64,000 nt of DNA, from NCBI GenBank assembly GCA_002282015.1, contig NCIJ01000004.1, positions 1 to 64,000 of the forward strand. The letters run 5' to 3'. Source of the stretch: Sulfuricurvum sp. 17-40-25. Its GTDB lineage: Bacteria > Campylobacterota > Campylobacteria > Campylobacterales > Sulfurimonadaceae. Below, piece by piece: positions 1-8,022 of the stretch (position 1 is its first letter; each line of letters starts with the position of its first letter). The translations under genes and the position numbers were made by a program. Under the pieces are notes generated by a model. That model did not search any database, was not told the DNA's origin, and saw only the letters and a program-made list of their open reading frames with translations.

Positions 1-12
1 ATATCTTGGCAT
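1..12 (-). CDS. Start of a gene running off the left edge
   Basis: Only the first four codons (MPRY) lie inside the window, so no product can be named. The call rests on an ATG preceded at six bases by a clean AGGAG on the minus strand. It follows the 57-residue reading frame at 65-238 in the same direction, so the two could be cotranscribed. The frame of the upstream gene also stays open past its stop codon through this segment, so the region may alternatively be the remnant of one longer broken gene. Confidence 0.25.
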
Positions 13-64
13 TCACTTCTCCTGCTCGTATTCCATGCCGACCTAAATCGACGAAATTAACGAA

Positions 65-238
65 TTAAAAAGTGTCTACTATTTGGGGGTCATTCCAGTA
101 CGATAAAAATCCAAGTTCATCCAAAAACAGTTTTAGTAAATCGCCGTACAACTGTGTTTCAAGTTCATCGGCTAGTGGTGAAATATAAATACTTTTAAGA
201 ATAAAATCCTTAATCTGCGTATCGAAATATAGTTTCAT
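65..238 (-). CDS. Small hypothetical protein (57 aa)
   Basis: I do not recognise this protein. It starts MKLYFDTQIKDF and is rich in Leu, Asp and aromatic residues, with no clear signal peptide or membrane segment. The start is supported by GGAG five bases before the ATG. The frame ends at TAA but stays open beyond it to the window edge (about 21 further codons), which hints at a truncated longer protein or is chance. It lies in an AT-rich accessory stretch without housekeeping genes. Function unknown. Confidence 0.4.
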   Translation of the reverse strand: MKLYFDTQIKDFILKSIYISPLADELETQLYGDLLKLFLDELGFLSYWNDPQIVDTF

Positions 239-371
239 GAATGCTCCAATGTTTTATTTTTATTTATACGGAGGATTCATAGAATGATGAAATTATGGAT
301 ATTTGACAAAAAACAGCAAACTTTTAAATTTGCGGTATAAATAAAACACTTACTAAAAGTAATAAATTCAC

Positions 372-390
372 CGTGAGGTTCACGCCTCAC
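372..390. repeat. Nested inverted repeats (possible origin hairpin)
   Basis: Two alternative perfect hairpins overlap here. GTGAGG (373-378) pairs with CCTCAC (385-390) around a six-base loop, and CGTGA (372-376) pairs with TCACG (380-384) around a three-base loop. It lies about 170 bases before a gene that may encode a rolling-circle-type initiator, where a nick-site hairpin would be expected. That role is an inference; no known nick consensus was matched. Confidence 0.35.
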
Positions 391-400
391 ACCCCTCTCA

Positions 401-406
401 TATAAT
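401..406 (+). promoter_or_regulatory. Possible -10 box for the 335-aa gene
   Basis: TATAAT lies just after the nested hairpin. No -35 element is evident, as is common in Campylobacterota. It would give a leader of about 145 bases before the ATG at 556. Weak support in such AT-rich DNA. Confidence 0.25.
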
Positions 407-555
407 AAGTAAAGTAATCCTCCCATTTTTTATATCCATCACCCCAAACCACCTTATTTTAAAGGGTTTAAATTTCATTCATAGAAAACCAATAATTACC
501 CAATTTCTTACATAAATAAATGTGAATTTATTTAACTTTAGTAAGGAACAACACT

Positions 556-1563
556 ATGCACCCCTCATCATCTATCATTGATAGTTTAACTATCCAAGTA
601 ACCAATCTGCCGACATATCAATATCACTTCAATCAATTCTATAAAGAGAATGATCTTATTTTAATTCCAGTTCCATTGGAAAAGATACCCGAAATAAAAA
701 CATACCGAATCACCCATGAATCAGATACCAGATTGTCTTTGTTTTATTCAAATCATTCAGGTACACGACACAATCCAAATACCTACACGACCTTCAAATT
801 TGTTGGATTAAAAAGCTATGATGAATCAAAAGATACCAAACGTATGGGTATCTTATATAAATTCATAAATTTCTTATCGACACTGAGCGTGGAGTACAAA
901 CTAACCGTAATCGATTTATCCTTTGATTTTCATATCAATAGAACATCAATCGAGAACTTTTTACCCATCAGAATGGGAACAAGAACCGACATAAACGATC
1001 CATTCAATTATTATGAGAAAACGACTCTTTATGTTGAAGATACAAATGTTGCGAAGCCATCGCTGAAAGGATGCCTCTATGATAAGAGTGCCAAAGAGTG
1101 TCTTACTCAAAGCATCATTCGATTTGAAATAAGCATCAGAGATTTAAAAAAATCAGCCAATAATTATGAAGCGATCATTGAACATATCAACAAACAACTT
1201 TTGAAATACAAGTTGTTTTACTTCAGCGTAAAAGCAAACTGTAACACAGCCAAAAGAGCTTATAGAAATAATATATCAGTAGCCAACAAAGAGAATTTTT
1301 CCTCCGCACTCAATAAGCAAATATTCAAACTGCATGGTGAAGAAATAGAGCTATCCATCTGTGATGATGTTGATAATTTATTACGAGAGTTCTTTATTGA
1401 TAGATCAGACAAAATCACCGTAACGAAGCAAGTTCCTATTTGGCTAAAAGAGATTCCAAATAAACACGATCAAAAAATAATATCAGATGACTTGGGAATA
1501 TCTTTTCGAAATATTTCGAACACTTTTGGATATACCTCAAACTTGGAAGCTTTGCAAAAATAG
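556..1563 (+). CDS. Hypothetical protein, possible replication-initiator-like (335 aa)
   Basis: A 335-residue soluble protein without signal peptide or membrane segments. The middle has a pattern seen in phage gene-II/plasmid Rep-type initiators: a strand IDLSFDFH (about 115-122), then CLYDKSAKE and, shortly after, IIRFEISIRDLKKS (about 175-205), with a Tyr in the YDK segment that could be catalytic. This resemblance is by eye and is weak; no HUH motif is clear. The start follows AAGGA seven bases upstream. The nested hairpin at 372-390 would fit an origin. It overlaps the tail of a convergent gene by 94 bases. AT-rich codon use and position next to a tRNA suggest transferred DNA. Confidence 0.4.
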   Translation: MHPSSSIIDSLTIQVTNLPTYQYHFNQFYKENDLILIPVPLEKIPEIKTYRITHESDTRLSLFYSNHSGTRHNPNTYTTFKFVGLKSYDESKDTKRMGILYKFINFLSTLSVEYKLTVIDLSFDFHINRTSIENFLPIRMGTRTDINDPFNYYEKTTLYVEDTNVAKPSLKGCLYDKSAKECLTQSIIRFEISIRDLKKSANNYEAIIEHINKQLLKYKLFYFSVKANCNTAKRAYRNNISVANKENFSSALNKQIFKLHGEEIELSICDDVDNLLREFFIDRSDKITVTKQVPIWLKEIPNKHDQKIISDDLGISFRNISNTFGYTSNLEALQK

Positions 1564-1841
1564 AGTGATGATTCTTTGTAGGAAGTGAAAACAATATCCA
1601 TATCGATAATTTTAAAAATGAACTCACATATCATTGTCGGGGAACAGTCAAATTCCTTGATGCTATAGGTGATAAACTGATAGGGATTATACACTTTCAT
1701 CAAATCAAGTAGTACAAACGTATCTCGTTCAGTAACAACGTGTACTGCACCAAAATGATACCATTCAAAAAAGTCATAGAGTTTGTCTTGCTTGTATCGA
1801 TACGCTCTTGAATTAGTACTTTCATTTATATACATAACCAT
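1470..1841 (-). CDS. Hypothetical protein (about 123 aa)
   Basis: Not recognised. The product is soluble-looking and rich in Phe, Tyr and Asp, reading for example YKQDKLYDFFEWYHFGAV. The frame can start at a TTG at 1847 or at ATG codons at 1841 or 1835. None has a strong ribosome binding site, so the start is uncertain. Its last 94 bases run antisense through the end of the convergent Rep-like gene, which is unusual for two real genes and lowers confidence. It diverges from the ribbon-helix-helix gene at 2052, and the 204-base gap between them carries direct repeats. Confidence 0.35.
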   Translation of the reverse strand: MVMYINESTNSRAYRYKQDKLYDFFEWYHFGAVHVVTERDTFVLLDLMKVYNPYQFITYSIKEFDCSPTMICEFIFKIIDMDIVFTSYKESSLYFCKASKFEVYPKVFEIFRKDIPKSSDIIF

Positions 1842-1871
1842 TGCCAAAAGTATATCTGACTTTATTAGGTG

Positions 1872-1912
1872 GCGGAAGTACCGCTAACGTGTTATAACAA
1901 CTGCGCTAACGT
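1872..1912. repeat. Cluster of short direct and inverted repeats
   Basis: CGCTAACGT occurs twice as a direct repeat (1882-1890 and 1904-1912, 22 bases apart). Between the copies is the perfect palindrome TGTTATAACA (1890-1899). Just before is a GCGG/CCGC hairpin (1872-1884). The cluster lies between two divergent genes, one encoding a ribbon-helix-helix protein, so an operator is plausible. Iterons are an alternative. Confidence 0.5.
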
Positions 1913-1918
1913 AAGTGT

Positions 1919-1944
1919 TTTATACAAGCGATTCATAGAATAAT
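1919..1944. repeat. Second copy of a 26-base dispersed repeat
   Basis: This segment matches 263-288 at 21 of 26 positions, both reading TTTATAC, a variable four-base block, then GATTCATAGAAT. The two copies flank the Rep-like gene and its convergent neighbour in the same orientation. They could be element-specific promoters or recombination remnants. AT-rich chance similarity cannot be excluded. Confidence 0.3.
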
Positions 1945-2051
1945 ACACCTATATTTTATTGACGTTTTAGGGTGATTGATTGAATAACGTGAATATTACC
2001 CATATGGTTGTATTTATGAATAAATAAACTCACACACCATAGGAGTTATGA

Positions 2052-2423
2052 ATGAGATCAACAGTGCGAGTGACCTATACCATTCCAAAAAACATTATTG
2101 AAAAGTTGGAATCGATATCCAAACGGCACGGTATATTCAAATCCAATATTATTGCCGAGTCCATCAATACAGATTCAAGGTTTACTGATCTTATGTGTAC
2201 GTCGTTACTTTATGATGAGATTCCGATATCAGTCTCAAAAATCAAAGATACGATTCCAAAAACTTTTACCATCCCGATCGAGATAACTTTTACCATCCCG
2301 ATCGAGATGAATACACTGATTGGAGTATATGCCAAATTATTATTGATGAAAAAATCTCATATTGTCGGGGAGTGTTTGTTGGAGTATATGGAGAAGGTGG
2401 AGAATGGGGACATTGAGTTATGA
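2052..2423 (+). CDS. Ribbon-helix-helix family protein (123 aa)
   Basis: The N-terminal 40 residues fit the ribbon-helix-helix fold: a strand STVRVTYTIPKNII, then helices ending GIFKSNIIAESI. Such proteins are usually small dimeric DNA-binding regulators, often of plasmids or toxin-antitoxin loci. The C-terminal half is unknown. It carries an in-frame duplication of eight residues around TFTIPIE, produced by a 24-base tandem repeat. The start follows AGGAG. No toxin partner is evident; the downstream gene is convergent. The divergent gap with repeats at 1872-1912 could be its operator. Confidence 0.6.
   Translation: MRSTVRVTYTIPKNIIEKLESISKRHGIFKSNIIAESINTDSRFTDLMCTSLLYDEIPISVSKIKDTIPKTFTIPIEITFTIPIEMNTLIGVYAKLLLMKKSHIVGECLLEYMEKVENGDIEL
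2261..2308. repeat. Perfect 24-base tandem repeat inside a gene
   Basis: Two identical adjacent 24-base units (2261-2284 and 2285-2308), each starting AACTTTTACCATCCC. Being a multiple of three, the duplication keeps the reading frame and adds eight residues to the ribbon-helix-helix protein. Perfect identity suggests a recent slippage event. Confidence 0.95.
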
Positions 2424-2439
2424 AAGCAAAATCAGTTCA

Positions 2440-3069
2440 TTATTTTCTTTTATAATTTTCAAACCACTTTGAAACTTCAATCTCATTGTATAAAATTGTT
2501 TTACCATTTGTAACTGTATACGGTAGCGGATCATGTATTTTACTTCTTAGCCCTTTTTGTTGAACTGAAGTTAAGCCGAACATCTCTTCAAACTGCTTGG
2601 TAGTAATATATTCAGAAGGCTTGATAAGCTTATTTTTTAAAGTTGCCACATCTCTTTTTAACTTAGCAATTACCTTTTTAAAGTCGGTTTCTGTTTCACT
2701 AAATCCAATTTCTTGTTTTTCAATATCAATAAATAACTCTATAAATCTGAGGGTTTCGGTGTTATCTAATTTAGCAATAAATCCACTGACCCCACCATTG
2801 GTCATCTCATCATATTCAATCAAATTATCTGCGTTTAAATAGCCATAAATCATATAGAAGATTGTATCGCCCATTTTATCACTAAGCTCAGATAAAAATC
2901 TTTTACTCTCATCACATAAATGTTCAATTACATCTGCAAAGTTAATACTCCAGTTTTCAAAATCTTCTTCGATTTCTTCCACAATTTCTGCAATCTCTTC
3001 ATCTGAAAAATCGAGTTCATCAAATTCAGGGGGGAGTTCGAGATGAATATTCTTATCTGAAGTACTCAA
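2440..3069 (-). CDS. Acidic protein with C-terminal helix-turn-helix domain (209 aa)
   Basis: The N-terminal 60 residues are strongly acidic, with stretches such as EEIAEIVEEIEEDFE. A central part (about 110-150) looks helical or coiled-coil. The C-terminal 55 residues, YITTKQFEEMFGLTSVQQ followed by KTILYNEIEVSKWFENYK, match the excisionase/AlpA-like winged helix family in which a helix-turn-helix is followed by a wing. It probably binds DNA; the target is unknown. No ATG lies near the start, and TTG preceded by AAGG at seven bases is the likely start. It lies between the ribbon-helix-helix gene (convergent) and tRNA-Val, in the accessory stretch. Confidence 0.6.
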   Translation of the reverse strand: MSTSDKNIHLELPPEFDELDFSDEEIAEIVEEIEEDFENWSINFADVIEHLCDESKRFLSELSDKMGDTIFYMIYGYLNADNLIEYDEMTNGGVSGFIAKLDNTETLRFIELFIDIEKQEIGFSETETDFKKVIAKLKRDVATLKNKLIKPSEYITTKQFEEMFGLTSVQQKGLRSKIHDPLPYTVTNGKTILYNEIEVSKWFENYKRK

Positions 3070-3205
3070 AATGATACCTTTTATTGTGTTTTTTACATGA
3101 AAAACTGCTTCTCGAGCTACATAACTTTATCATAACTTTGTTTTTTTATTGATTAAAAAGAGGAGGATTTATGGTGATTAATCCCTGTATTTAGGGCTTT
3201 TTGAA

Positions 3206-3281
3206 TGGTGGTCCCAACTGGACTCGAACCAGTGACCCCTACCTTGTCGAGGTAGTGCTCTACCAACTGAGCTATGAGACC
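3206..3281 (-). tRNA. tRNA-Val (GAC), CCA encoded
   Basis: A full cloverleaf can be folded: acceptor GGTCTCA/TGGGACC, D-arm GCTC-AGTTGGTA-GAGC, anticodon stem CTACC/GGTAG with loop TCGACAA, T-arm ACTGG-TTCGAGT-CCAGT, discriminator A and encoded CCA. Loop positions 34-36 read GAC, valine. Position 33, almost always U, reads C here, which is odd. The gene's 3' end faces the accessory stretch at 1-3200, a typical integration side. The acceptor end was not seen repeated further left. Confidence 0.93.
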
Positions 3282-3331
3282 ATTTACTAAAATAAGAATG
3301 GGATTATAAGGCGTGCGAGGTTAAAAACCTC

Positions 3332-3769
3332 TTAAGCCTCTTTTGCGGTGTAATTGAGAATCAAGAGCCAAACAACGGCAATATCGATCATGACATCTGC
3401 CAAGTTGAAAACTGCAAAATTAAACCCACAGTGCCAATAAACGTAATCAACCACGCCACCATGGATAAAACGGTCCACAACGTTGGAGAGTCCTGCTCCG
3501 ACCATGATACCCACGGGAATAAAATAACGATTCTCTTTTAACCATAAGGTATAGCCAAGCACCCCCGCAAGCAATGCCAGCTGAAGCCATTTTAGGGATT
3601 CGGCTAAAAATGCGAACATCGAAAAAGCAACTCCCTTGTTGAATACCAATATCAAATCAATACAGTTCGTGTAATACCGAAATCCTTCCACAAAAACGTT
3701 TTTCAGCGCTTGATCCGCACTAAAAACAACCAGCATAACCGCTAACAGTATCCCTACTGGTTTAAGCAT
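3332..3769 (-). CDS. lspA: Lipoprotein signal peptidase II
   Basis: An inner-membrane aspartyl protease that cleaves the signal peptide of diacylglyceryl-modified prolipoproteins. At 145 residues it has four hydrophobic segments, as is usual for the family. The catalytic Asp pair is visible as GGVVDYVYW (D108) and [10 protein letters not shown] (D125), with the conserved SNVVDR before it. Its ATG lies inside the end of glmM (eight-base overlap), so the two are translated together. This lspA-glmM pairing is familiar in Campylobacterota. Confidence 0.96.
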   Translation of the reverse strand: MLKPVGILLAVMLVVFSADQALKNVFVEGFRYYTNCIDLILVFNKGVAFSMFAFLAESLKWLQLALLAGVLGYTLWLKENRYFIPVGIMVGAGLSNVVDRFIHGGVVDYVYWHCGFNFAVFNLADVMIDIAVVWLLILNYTAKEA

Positions 3770-5102
3770 TCAAGGCCTTTTCAAAAAAGGAGACCAAATG
3801 ATCCATTTGTTTTTCCAATACTTTTGCATCCTTGCCTTCTAACAAAATACGAAGCTTATTTTCTGTTCCAGAATAACGAATAAGATGACGCATGTGTAAG
3901 CTGTCGGTCTGCGCTAATTCTTCATTAAGACCTTGTATATCAGTGAGTGGCTTTTTAACTTTTACTTTTATGTTCACCAATTTTTGTGGATAAAGGGCAA
4001 AAGGACGAAGTATCTGGCTCGCTTTTTTCCCCGACGTTAGAAGGAGCGCCAAAATTTGTAATGCACTTACCAATCCATCCCCAGTTTTTGCGTAATCGTG
4101 CATAATGATATGACCGCTTTGCTCGCCACCAAAATTGATTCCATGTTCGCGCATCATCTCTAAGACATACTTATCCCCTACATTGGAACGATGCAACTTT
4201 AGATTATTCGCAGTCATCGTATCCTCGAGTGCCTGATTGCTCATGACGGTTGCTACCATCCCCTTGCCTTTGAGTTTACCGCTTTTATTCAAAAACAGTG
4301 CGAGTGCCCCTAAGATTTGATCACCGTCTACTTCTTCGCCGTTTTCATCTACTACAATAAGTCTGTCTGCATCTCCATCAAGCGCCAATCCAATATCCGC
4401 TCGATATTGCTTGACCGCTTCACGAAGGTCTTTGGTATGCAATGCCCCACATCCTTCATTGATGTTAACTCCATTTGGCTTATCATGTAAAACTATAACC
4501 TCTGCCCCCAATTCCTCAAGTACAGTTGGTCCTACTTTGTATCCTGCACCATTGGCTGTGTCCAAAATTATGCGCATCCCTTGCAAAGTCAAGTCAGTAC
4601 TAAACGAATTTTTGAGCTGAACAATGTAACGTCCGATAACATCATCAATGCGTTTTGCAGCTCCAATGCTATTGCCTGTTACATAACCCTGATCCAATTT
4701 TTCTTTATCATGAACAATTGCTTCGATTGCAGCTTCGATCTCTTCGGAAAGCTTATTTCCATGAGAATCGAAAAATTTAATCCCATTGTCTTCATACGCA
4801 TTGTGACTCGCGGAGATCATAATCCCGGCATCACACCGCATGTTTTCGGTCAAAAATGCGATCGCAGGTGTTGGCATAGGTCCTATTTGTATGACGTCAT
4901 AACCAACAGCAGTTAAGCCGCTAACAATAGCATTTTCGATCATGTAGCCGCTTTTGCGTGTGTCTTTACCTACGAGTATTTTTTTCGTTCGCGCATGTTC
5001 TCTGAAATAGATCCCAGCAGCCATCGCTACTTTCATCGCCAATTCTGCCGTTAAAAAAGAGCCCGCTTCCCCACGTACGCCATCTGTTCCAAAAAGTTTC
5101 AT
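3762..5102 (-). CDS. glmM: Phosphoglucosamine mutase
   Basis: Converts glucosamine-6-phosphate to glucosamine-1-phosphate on the way to UDP-GlcNAc for peptidoglycan and LPS. The 446 residues match the family length. Visible motifs are FGTDGVRG at the N-terminus, the phosphoserine loop [12 protein letters not shown] (active Ser99), the Mg-binding DGDADR, the sugar loop GGEQSGH and the phosphate-binding [10 protein letters not shown] near the C-terminus. All key residues are intact. It precedes lspA with an eight-base overlap and diverges from rpsT. Confidence 0.97.
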   Translation of the reverse strand: MKLFGTDGVRGEAGSFLTAELAMKVAMAAGIYFREHARTKKILVGKDTRKSGYMIENAIVSGLTAVGYDVIQIGPMPTPAIAFLTENMRCDAGIMISASHNAYEDNGIKFFDSHGNKLSEEIEAAIEAIVHDKEKLDQGYVTGNSIGAAKRIDDVIGRYIVQLKNSFSTDLTLQGMRIILDTANGAGYKVGPTVLEELGAEVIVLHDKPNGVNINEGCGALHTKDLREAVKQYRADIGLALDGDADRLIVVDENGEEVDGDQILGALALFLNKSGKLKGKGMVATVMSNQALEDTMTANNLKLHRSNVGDKYVLEMMREHGINFGGEQSGHIIMHDYAKTGDGLVSALQILALLLTSGKKASQILRPFALYPQKLVNIKVKVKKPLTDIQGLNEELAQTDSLHMRHLIRYSGTENKLRILLEGKDAKVLEKQMDHLVSFFEKALNA

Positions 5103-5203
5103 AAATTAACCCCTAATATCTATCATTAATATCGCTTAACTTAATTTTAATTATCTTTAAGGTAACATTCTACCCTAAAAAAAATTCGACAAGGATAAAT
5201 GCC

Positions 5204-5470
5204 ATGGCAAACCATAAGTCAGCATTGAAACGTATCCGTCAAACTGAAAAACGCACAGAGCGTAACCGGTTTTATCGTACACGTATTAAAAATATCGTAA
5301 AAGCAGTCCGTGCCGCAGTTGATGCAGGTAACAAAGAAGAAGCACAAGCAGCGCTTGTTATTGCAAATGCAAATCTTCACAAGTATGTTAGCAAAGGCGT
5401 CTTGAAAAAAGAGTCTGCTGGACGTAAAGTTAGTCGTCTTCACTTGGCGGTTAACGCACTACAAGCATAA
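5204..5470 (+). CDS. rpsT: 30S ribosomal protein S20
   Basis: A small basic helical protein of 88 residues that binds 16S rRNA in the small subunit. It begins [13 protein letters not shown], the classic S20 start, and ends with the conserved [19 protein letters not shown] lies eight bases before the ATG. The 101-base gap from the divergent glmM must hold promoters for both. prfA follows 81 bases downstream in the same direction. Confidence 0.97.
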   Translation: MANHKSALKRIRQTEKRTERNRFYRTRIKNIVKAVRAAVDAGNKEEAQAALVIANANLHKYVSKGVLKKESAGRKVSRLHLAVNALQA

Positions 5471-5551
5471 GTATACCATTCACAACAAAGGGAATCTATT
5501 CCTTTTGAGTGACCTCTTTTCTCACAACGCCTTTCTATAGGAATTACCGCA

Positions 5552-6619
5552 ATGTTATCGACGAAATTAACCCCTTTTATTAACCGTTACAATGAGCTCA
5601 CAGACCTATTAAGTTCACCCGATATCGGTAATGATATTAAACGTATGACGGATCTTTCAAAAGAGCAATCCTCTCTGCAGCCTATTTTTACAAAAGCAAC
5701 CGACTATAAGAAGCTTTTAGAAGAGATCGAGGAAAATAAAGCGTTAGCTTTTGATGCTGAACTTGGAGAACTGGCCAAAGAAGAACTCAAACTTCTAGAA
5801 CCACAAGTTGGTGAACTCGAAGAAGAGATCAAAAAACTCCTTATTCCCTCTGATCCTAATGACAAACGCAATATCTACATCGAATTACGTGCAGGTACGG
5901 GTGGAGATGAAGCGGCTATTTTTGTCGGTGATTTATTCAATGCCTATATCCGTTATGCGGACGTCAAGGGATGGAAAATCGAGCTTATGAGCAGCAGTCC
6001 CTCTGATGCGGGTGGATTCAAAGAAGTCATTGCCCTGATCAAAGGGGACCAAGTCTACTCTAGACTTAAACACGAAGCAGGAGTTCACCGCGTACAACGT
6101 GTCCCTGCAACTGAGTCGCAAGGAAGGGTTCACACCTCTGCTATCACCGTTGCGGTTATGCCTGAAGTCGATGATGTCGAAGTCATTATCAATGAAAACG
6201 ATCTAAAAATCGACGTTATGCGCTCAAGCGGATGTGGTGGACAAAGTGTCAATACCACCGATTCTGCCGTACGTATTACCCACATTCCAACGGGTATCGT
6301 GGTCAACAACCAAGATCAAAAATCACAGCACAAAAATAAAGACAAAGCGATGCAAATTCTAAAAGCTCGTATTTATGATCTGCAAATGCATGAAGCCAAA
6401 GAAAAAGAGATGAATGAGCGTAAAGATCAAGTGGGATCAGGCGATCGTTCAGGACGTATTCGTACCTACAATTATCCTCAAAATCGTATCTCTGATCACC
6501 GTATCACACTGACTCTTTATCGACTCGAAGAGATCATGCAAGGTGGATTGATGGACGATATTATCGATCCACTCATCGCAGATATGCAGTCAAAACTTAT
6601 GGAGCAAAACGGGTTATAA
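5552..6619 (+). CDS. prfA: Peptide chain release factor 1
   Basis: Recognises UAA and UAG stop codons and triggers release of the nascent chain. The 355-residue length is typical. The anticodon-like tripeptide region reads [14 protein letters not shown], with PAT marking RF1 rather than RF2. The catalytic loop [17 protein letters not shown] contains the GGQ that enters the peptidyl-transferase centre. AGGAA precedes the ATG. It follows rpsT, probably in the same transcript, and converges with dapF. Confidence 0.97.
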   Translation: MLSTKLTPFINRYNELTDLLSSPDIGNDIKRMTDLSKEQSSLQPIFTKATDYKKLLEEIEENKALAFDAELGELAKEELKLLEPQVGELEEEIKKLLIPSDPNDKRNIYIELRAGTGGDEAAIFVGDLFNAYIRYADVKGWKIELMSSSPSDAGGFKEVIALIKGDQVYSRLKHEAGVHRVQRVPATESQGRVHTSAITVAVMPEVDDVEVIINENDLKIDVMRSSGCGGQSVNTTDSAVRITHIPTGIVVNNQDQKSQHKNKDKAMQILKARIYDLQMHEAKEKEMNERKDQVGSGDRSGRIRTYNYPQNRISDHRITLTLYRLEEIMQGGLMDDIIDPLIADMQSKLMEQNGL

Positions 6620-6629
6620 ATTCCCGTTT
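6607..6629. terminator. Hairpin at the prfA/dapF convergence
   Basis: AAACGGG (6607-6613) pairs with CCCGTTT (6623-6629) around a nine-base loop. It overlaps the prfA stop codon and sits 4 bases before the dapF stop. No strong U-run follows on either strand, so termination would be weak. Confidence 0.45.
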
Positions 6630-6632
6630 ATC

Positions 6633-7382
6633 TTAATCTCTCCAAGTGGTCTCAAAGACCCCTTTTACTTCCCCTTTGAACGTAATCGTTCCATTATCAA
6701 GTCCCAAATAAAGCGTTTCACCGCTTTTTGGATGAACACGTGCAGTATCGGACACAAATCCTTCTATTGTCGCCCGATAAAAACACGCGGCCATACCTGT
6801 ACCGCACGCCAATGTTTCGTCTTCGACTCCGCGTTCATACGTACGTACTCGTATGGTACCATTACTTTGAACCTGCGCTATATTGACATTGGCATTGTAT
6901 TTATGACGTAAGGTACGTGCCATTTGGATATCAAAGTTTTCCATATCCGCATCAAATGTAACGAGATGTGGAACACCGGTATCAATGAGCCACCAACGCA
7001 TCTCATCTTCGACAATCTCATCATTAATGACCTGCGGGGGAGTAAGATCACTTTGAACTGTATTTCCCTCCACATTTGCCTTGATAACCCCGGCCCCTGT
7101 TAAAAATTCCATTTTTGAGGGGGCCAATCCAAAACGATGGGCGTAATGGGCACATGCTCGGCTTCCATTTCCGCACATGGATGCGACAGAGCCATCTGCA
7201 TTGTAAAATTCCCATTCAAAATCGTGGCTTTCATGAGGCAATAAAACGATCAAACCGTCTGCCCCTATTCCATTTTGACGATCACATAGCGCTCGTGCGA
7301 GTCCTGAACGATCTGCTCCATGGAAACTGTGAAAAAGTACAAAGTCATTACCGCTCGCGCAGTATTTTGCGATTTGAAGCAT
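6633..7382 (-). CDS. dapF: Diaminopimelate epimerase
   Basis: Interconverts LL- and meso-diaminopimelate, the last step before lysine and a peptidoglycan precursor. The 249 residues fit the short Campylobacterota form. Both catalytic cysteines are visible: C70 in SMCGNGSRACAHYA and C193 in ETLACGTGMAAC. The N-terminus has the substrate-binding ASGNDF and GADGL. It leads coaE's downstream side, with the same orientation and a 34-base gap. Confidence 0.96.
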   Translation of the reverse strand: MLQIAKYCASGNDFVLFHSFHGADRSGLARALCDRQNGIGADGLIVLLPHESHDFEWEFYNADGSVASMCGNGSRACAHYAHRFGLAPSKMEFLTGAGVIKANVEGNTVQSDLTPPQVINDEIVEDEMRWWLIDTGVPHLVTFDADMENFDIQMARTLRHKYNANVNIAQVQSNGTIRVRTYERGVEDETLACGTGMAACFYRATIEGFVSDTARVHPKSGETLYLGLDNGTITFKGEVKGVFETTWRD

Positions 7383-7416
7383 GACAAATCCTTATTTGGG
7401 AAGTTAATTAGCTATA

Positions 7417-8022
7417 TTATAGCTTAGGGGTGGGATAGAGTGCTTTAATGGTGTCCACAAATTGCTCGCACTCTTGTTGAAGATGCTTAAGGTTCGAAGA
7501 ATTATCGATAACCCACGTCGCACGAGAACGTTTCTCGTCGATATCCATCTGACTTTCAATACGTCGAAGCGATTCTTCCCTCGTAAAACCATTACGCTTC
7601 ATAAATCGTTCTAGTTGAATTTCTTTGGGTGTATAAACAACAACAGAATTCTCTATCGGGTAGGAACCTGTTTCAAAAAATAGGGGGATATCAATGAGGT
7701 AAGGATATTCAAAACGGTCTTGTTTTTCGCTCTCTTCCTCAATCGCAGCACGAATTTTCGGATGTAAAAAACTCTCAAGCTCTTTTTTGGCCTCTGGATC
7801 GGCGAAGATCATCTTCCCCAACTCCGTACGCACTACTTTTCCACCGCGTACAAACTCAGAACCAAAACGTTCTGCCACCCATGCTGCATTCTCATCCAAA
7901 ATACGATGAGAAATCGCATCTGCATCAATAATACGTAGACCATTGAGGCCCATAAGTGATGCAACAGTACTTTTACCCGTTGCAATTCCACCTGTCAGTG
8001 CAATAGCATATCGATACGCCAT
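7417..8022 (-). CDS. coaE: Dephospho-CoA kinase
   Basis: Phosphorylates the 3'-hydroxyl of dephospho-CoA, the last step of CoA synthesis. The P-loop GGIATGKST lies at residues 11-19, and ADAISHRI and the PYLIDIPLFFE region follow the family pattern. At 201 residues it is the usual size. The ATG overlaps the stop of the upstream speE-like gene by one base, indicating translational coupling. Confidence 0.95.
   Translation of the reverse strand: MAYRYAIALTGGIATGKSTVASLMGLNGLRIIDADAISHRILDENAAWVAERFGSEFVRGGKVVRTELGKMIFADPEAKKELESFLHPKIRAAIEEESEKQDRFEYPYLIDIPLFFETGSYPIENSVVVYTPKEIQLERFMKRNGFTREESLRRIESQMDIDEKRSRATWVIDNSSNLKHLQQECEQFVDTIKALYPTPKL

Larger units (their letters stand above)
239..555. 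other. Non-coding stretch upstream of Rep-like gene
   Basis: This 317-base gap holds no convincing gene. A possible 18-residue open frame at 284-340 has GGAGG nine bases ahead of its ATG, but it is too short to call. It also contains a nested hairpin (373-390), a TATAAT hexamer at 401-406 and one copy of a dispersed repeat (263-288). The rest is AT-rich with no visible structure. Confidence 0.4.

Noticed and set aside
284-340. 18-residue frame with GGAGG upstream
   Set aside because: Too short to call from sequence alone; the ribosome binding site may be part of the dispersed repeat.
1868-1916. Possible integron attC-like site around TTATAACAACTGCGCTAACG
   Set aside because: The core sites do not match RYYYAAC/GTTRRRY, there is no second half at the right distance, and no integron integrase is seen.
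3165-3205. Terminator hairpin CCCTGTATTTAGGG before the tRNA
   Set aside because: The stem is only four bases, and its U-run is on the strand without an upstream gene.
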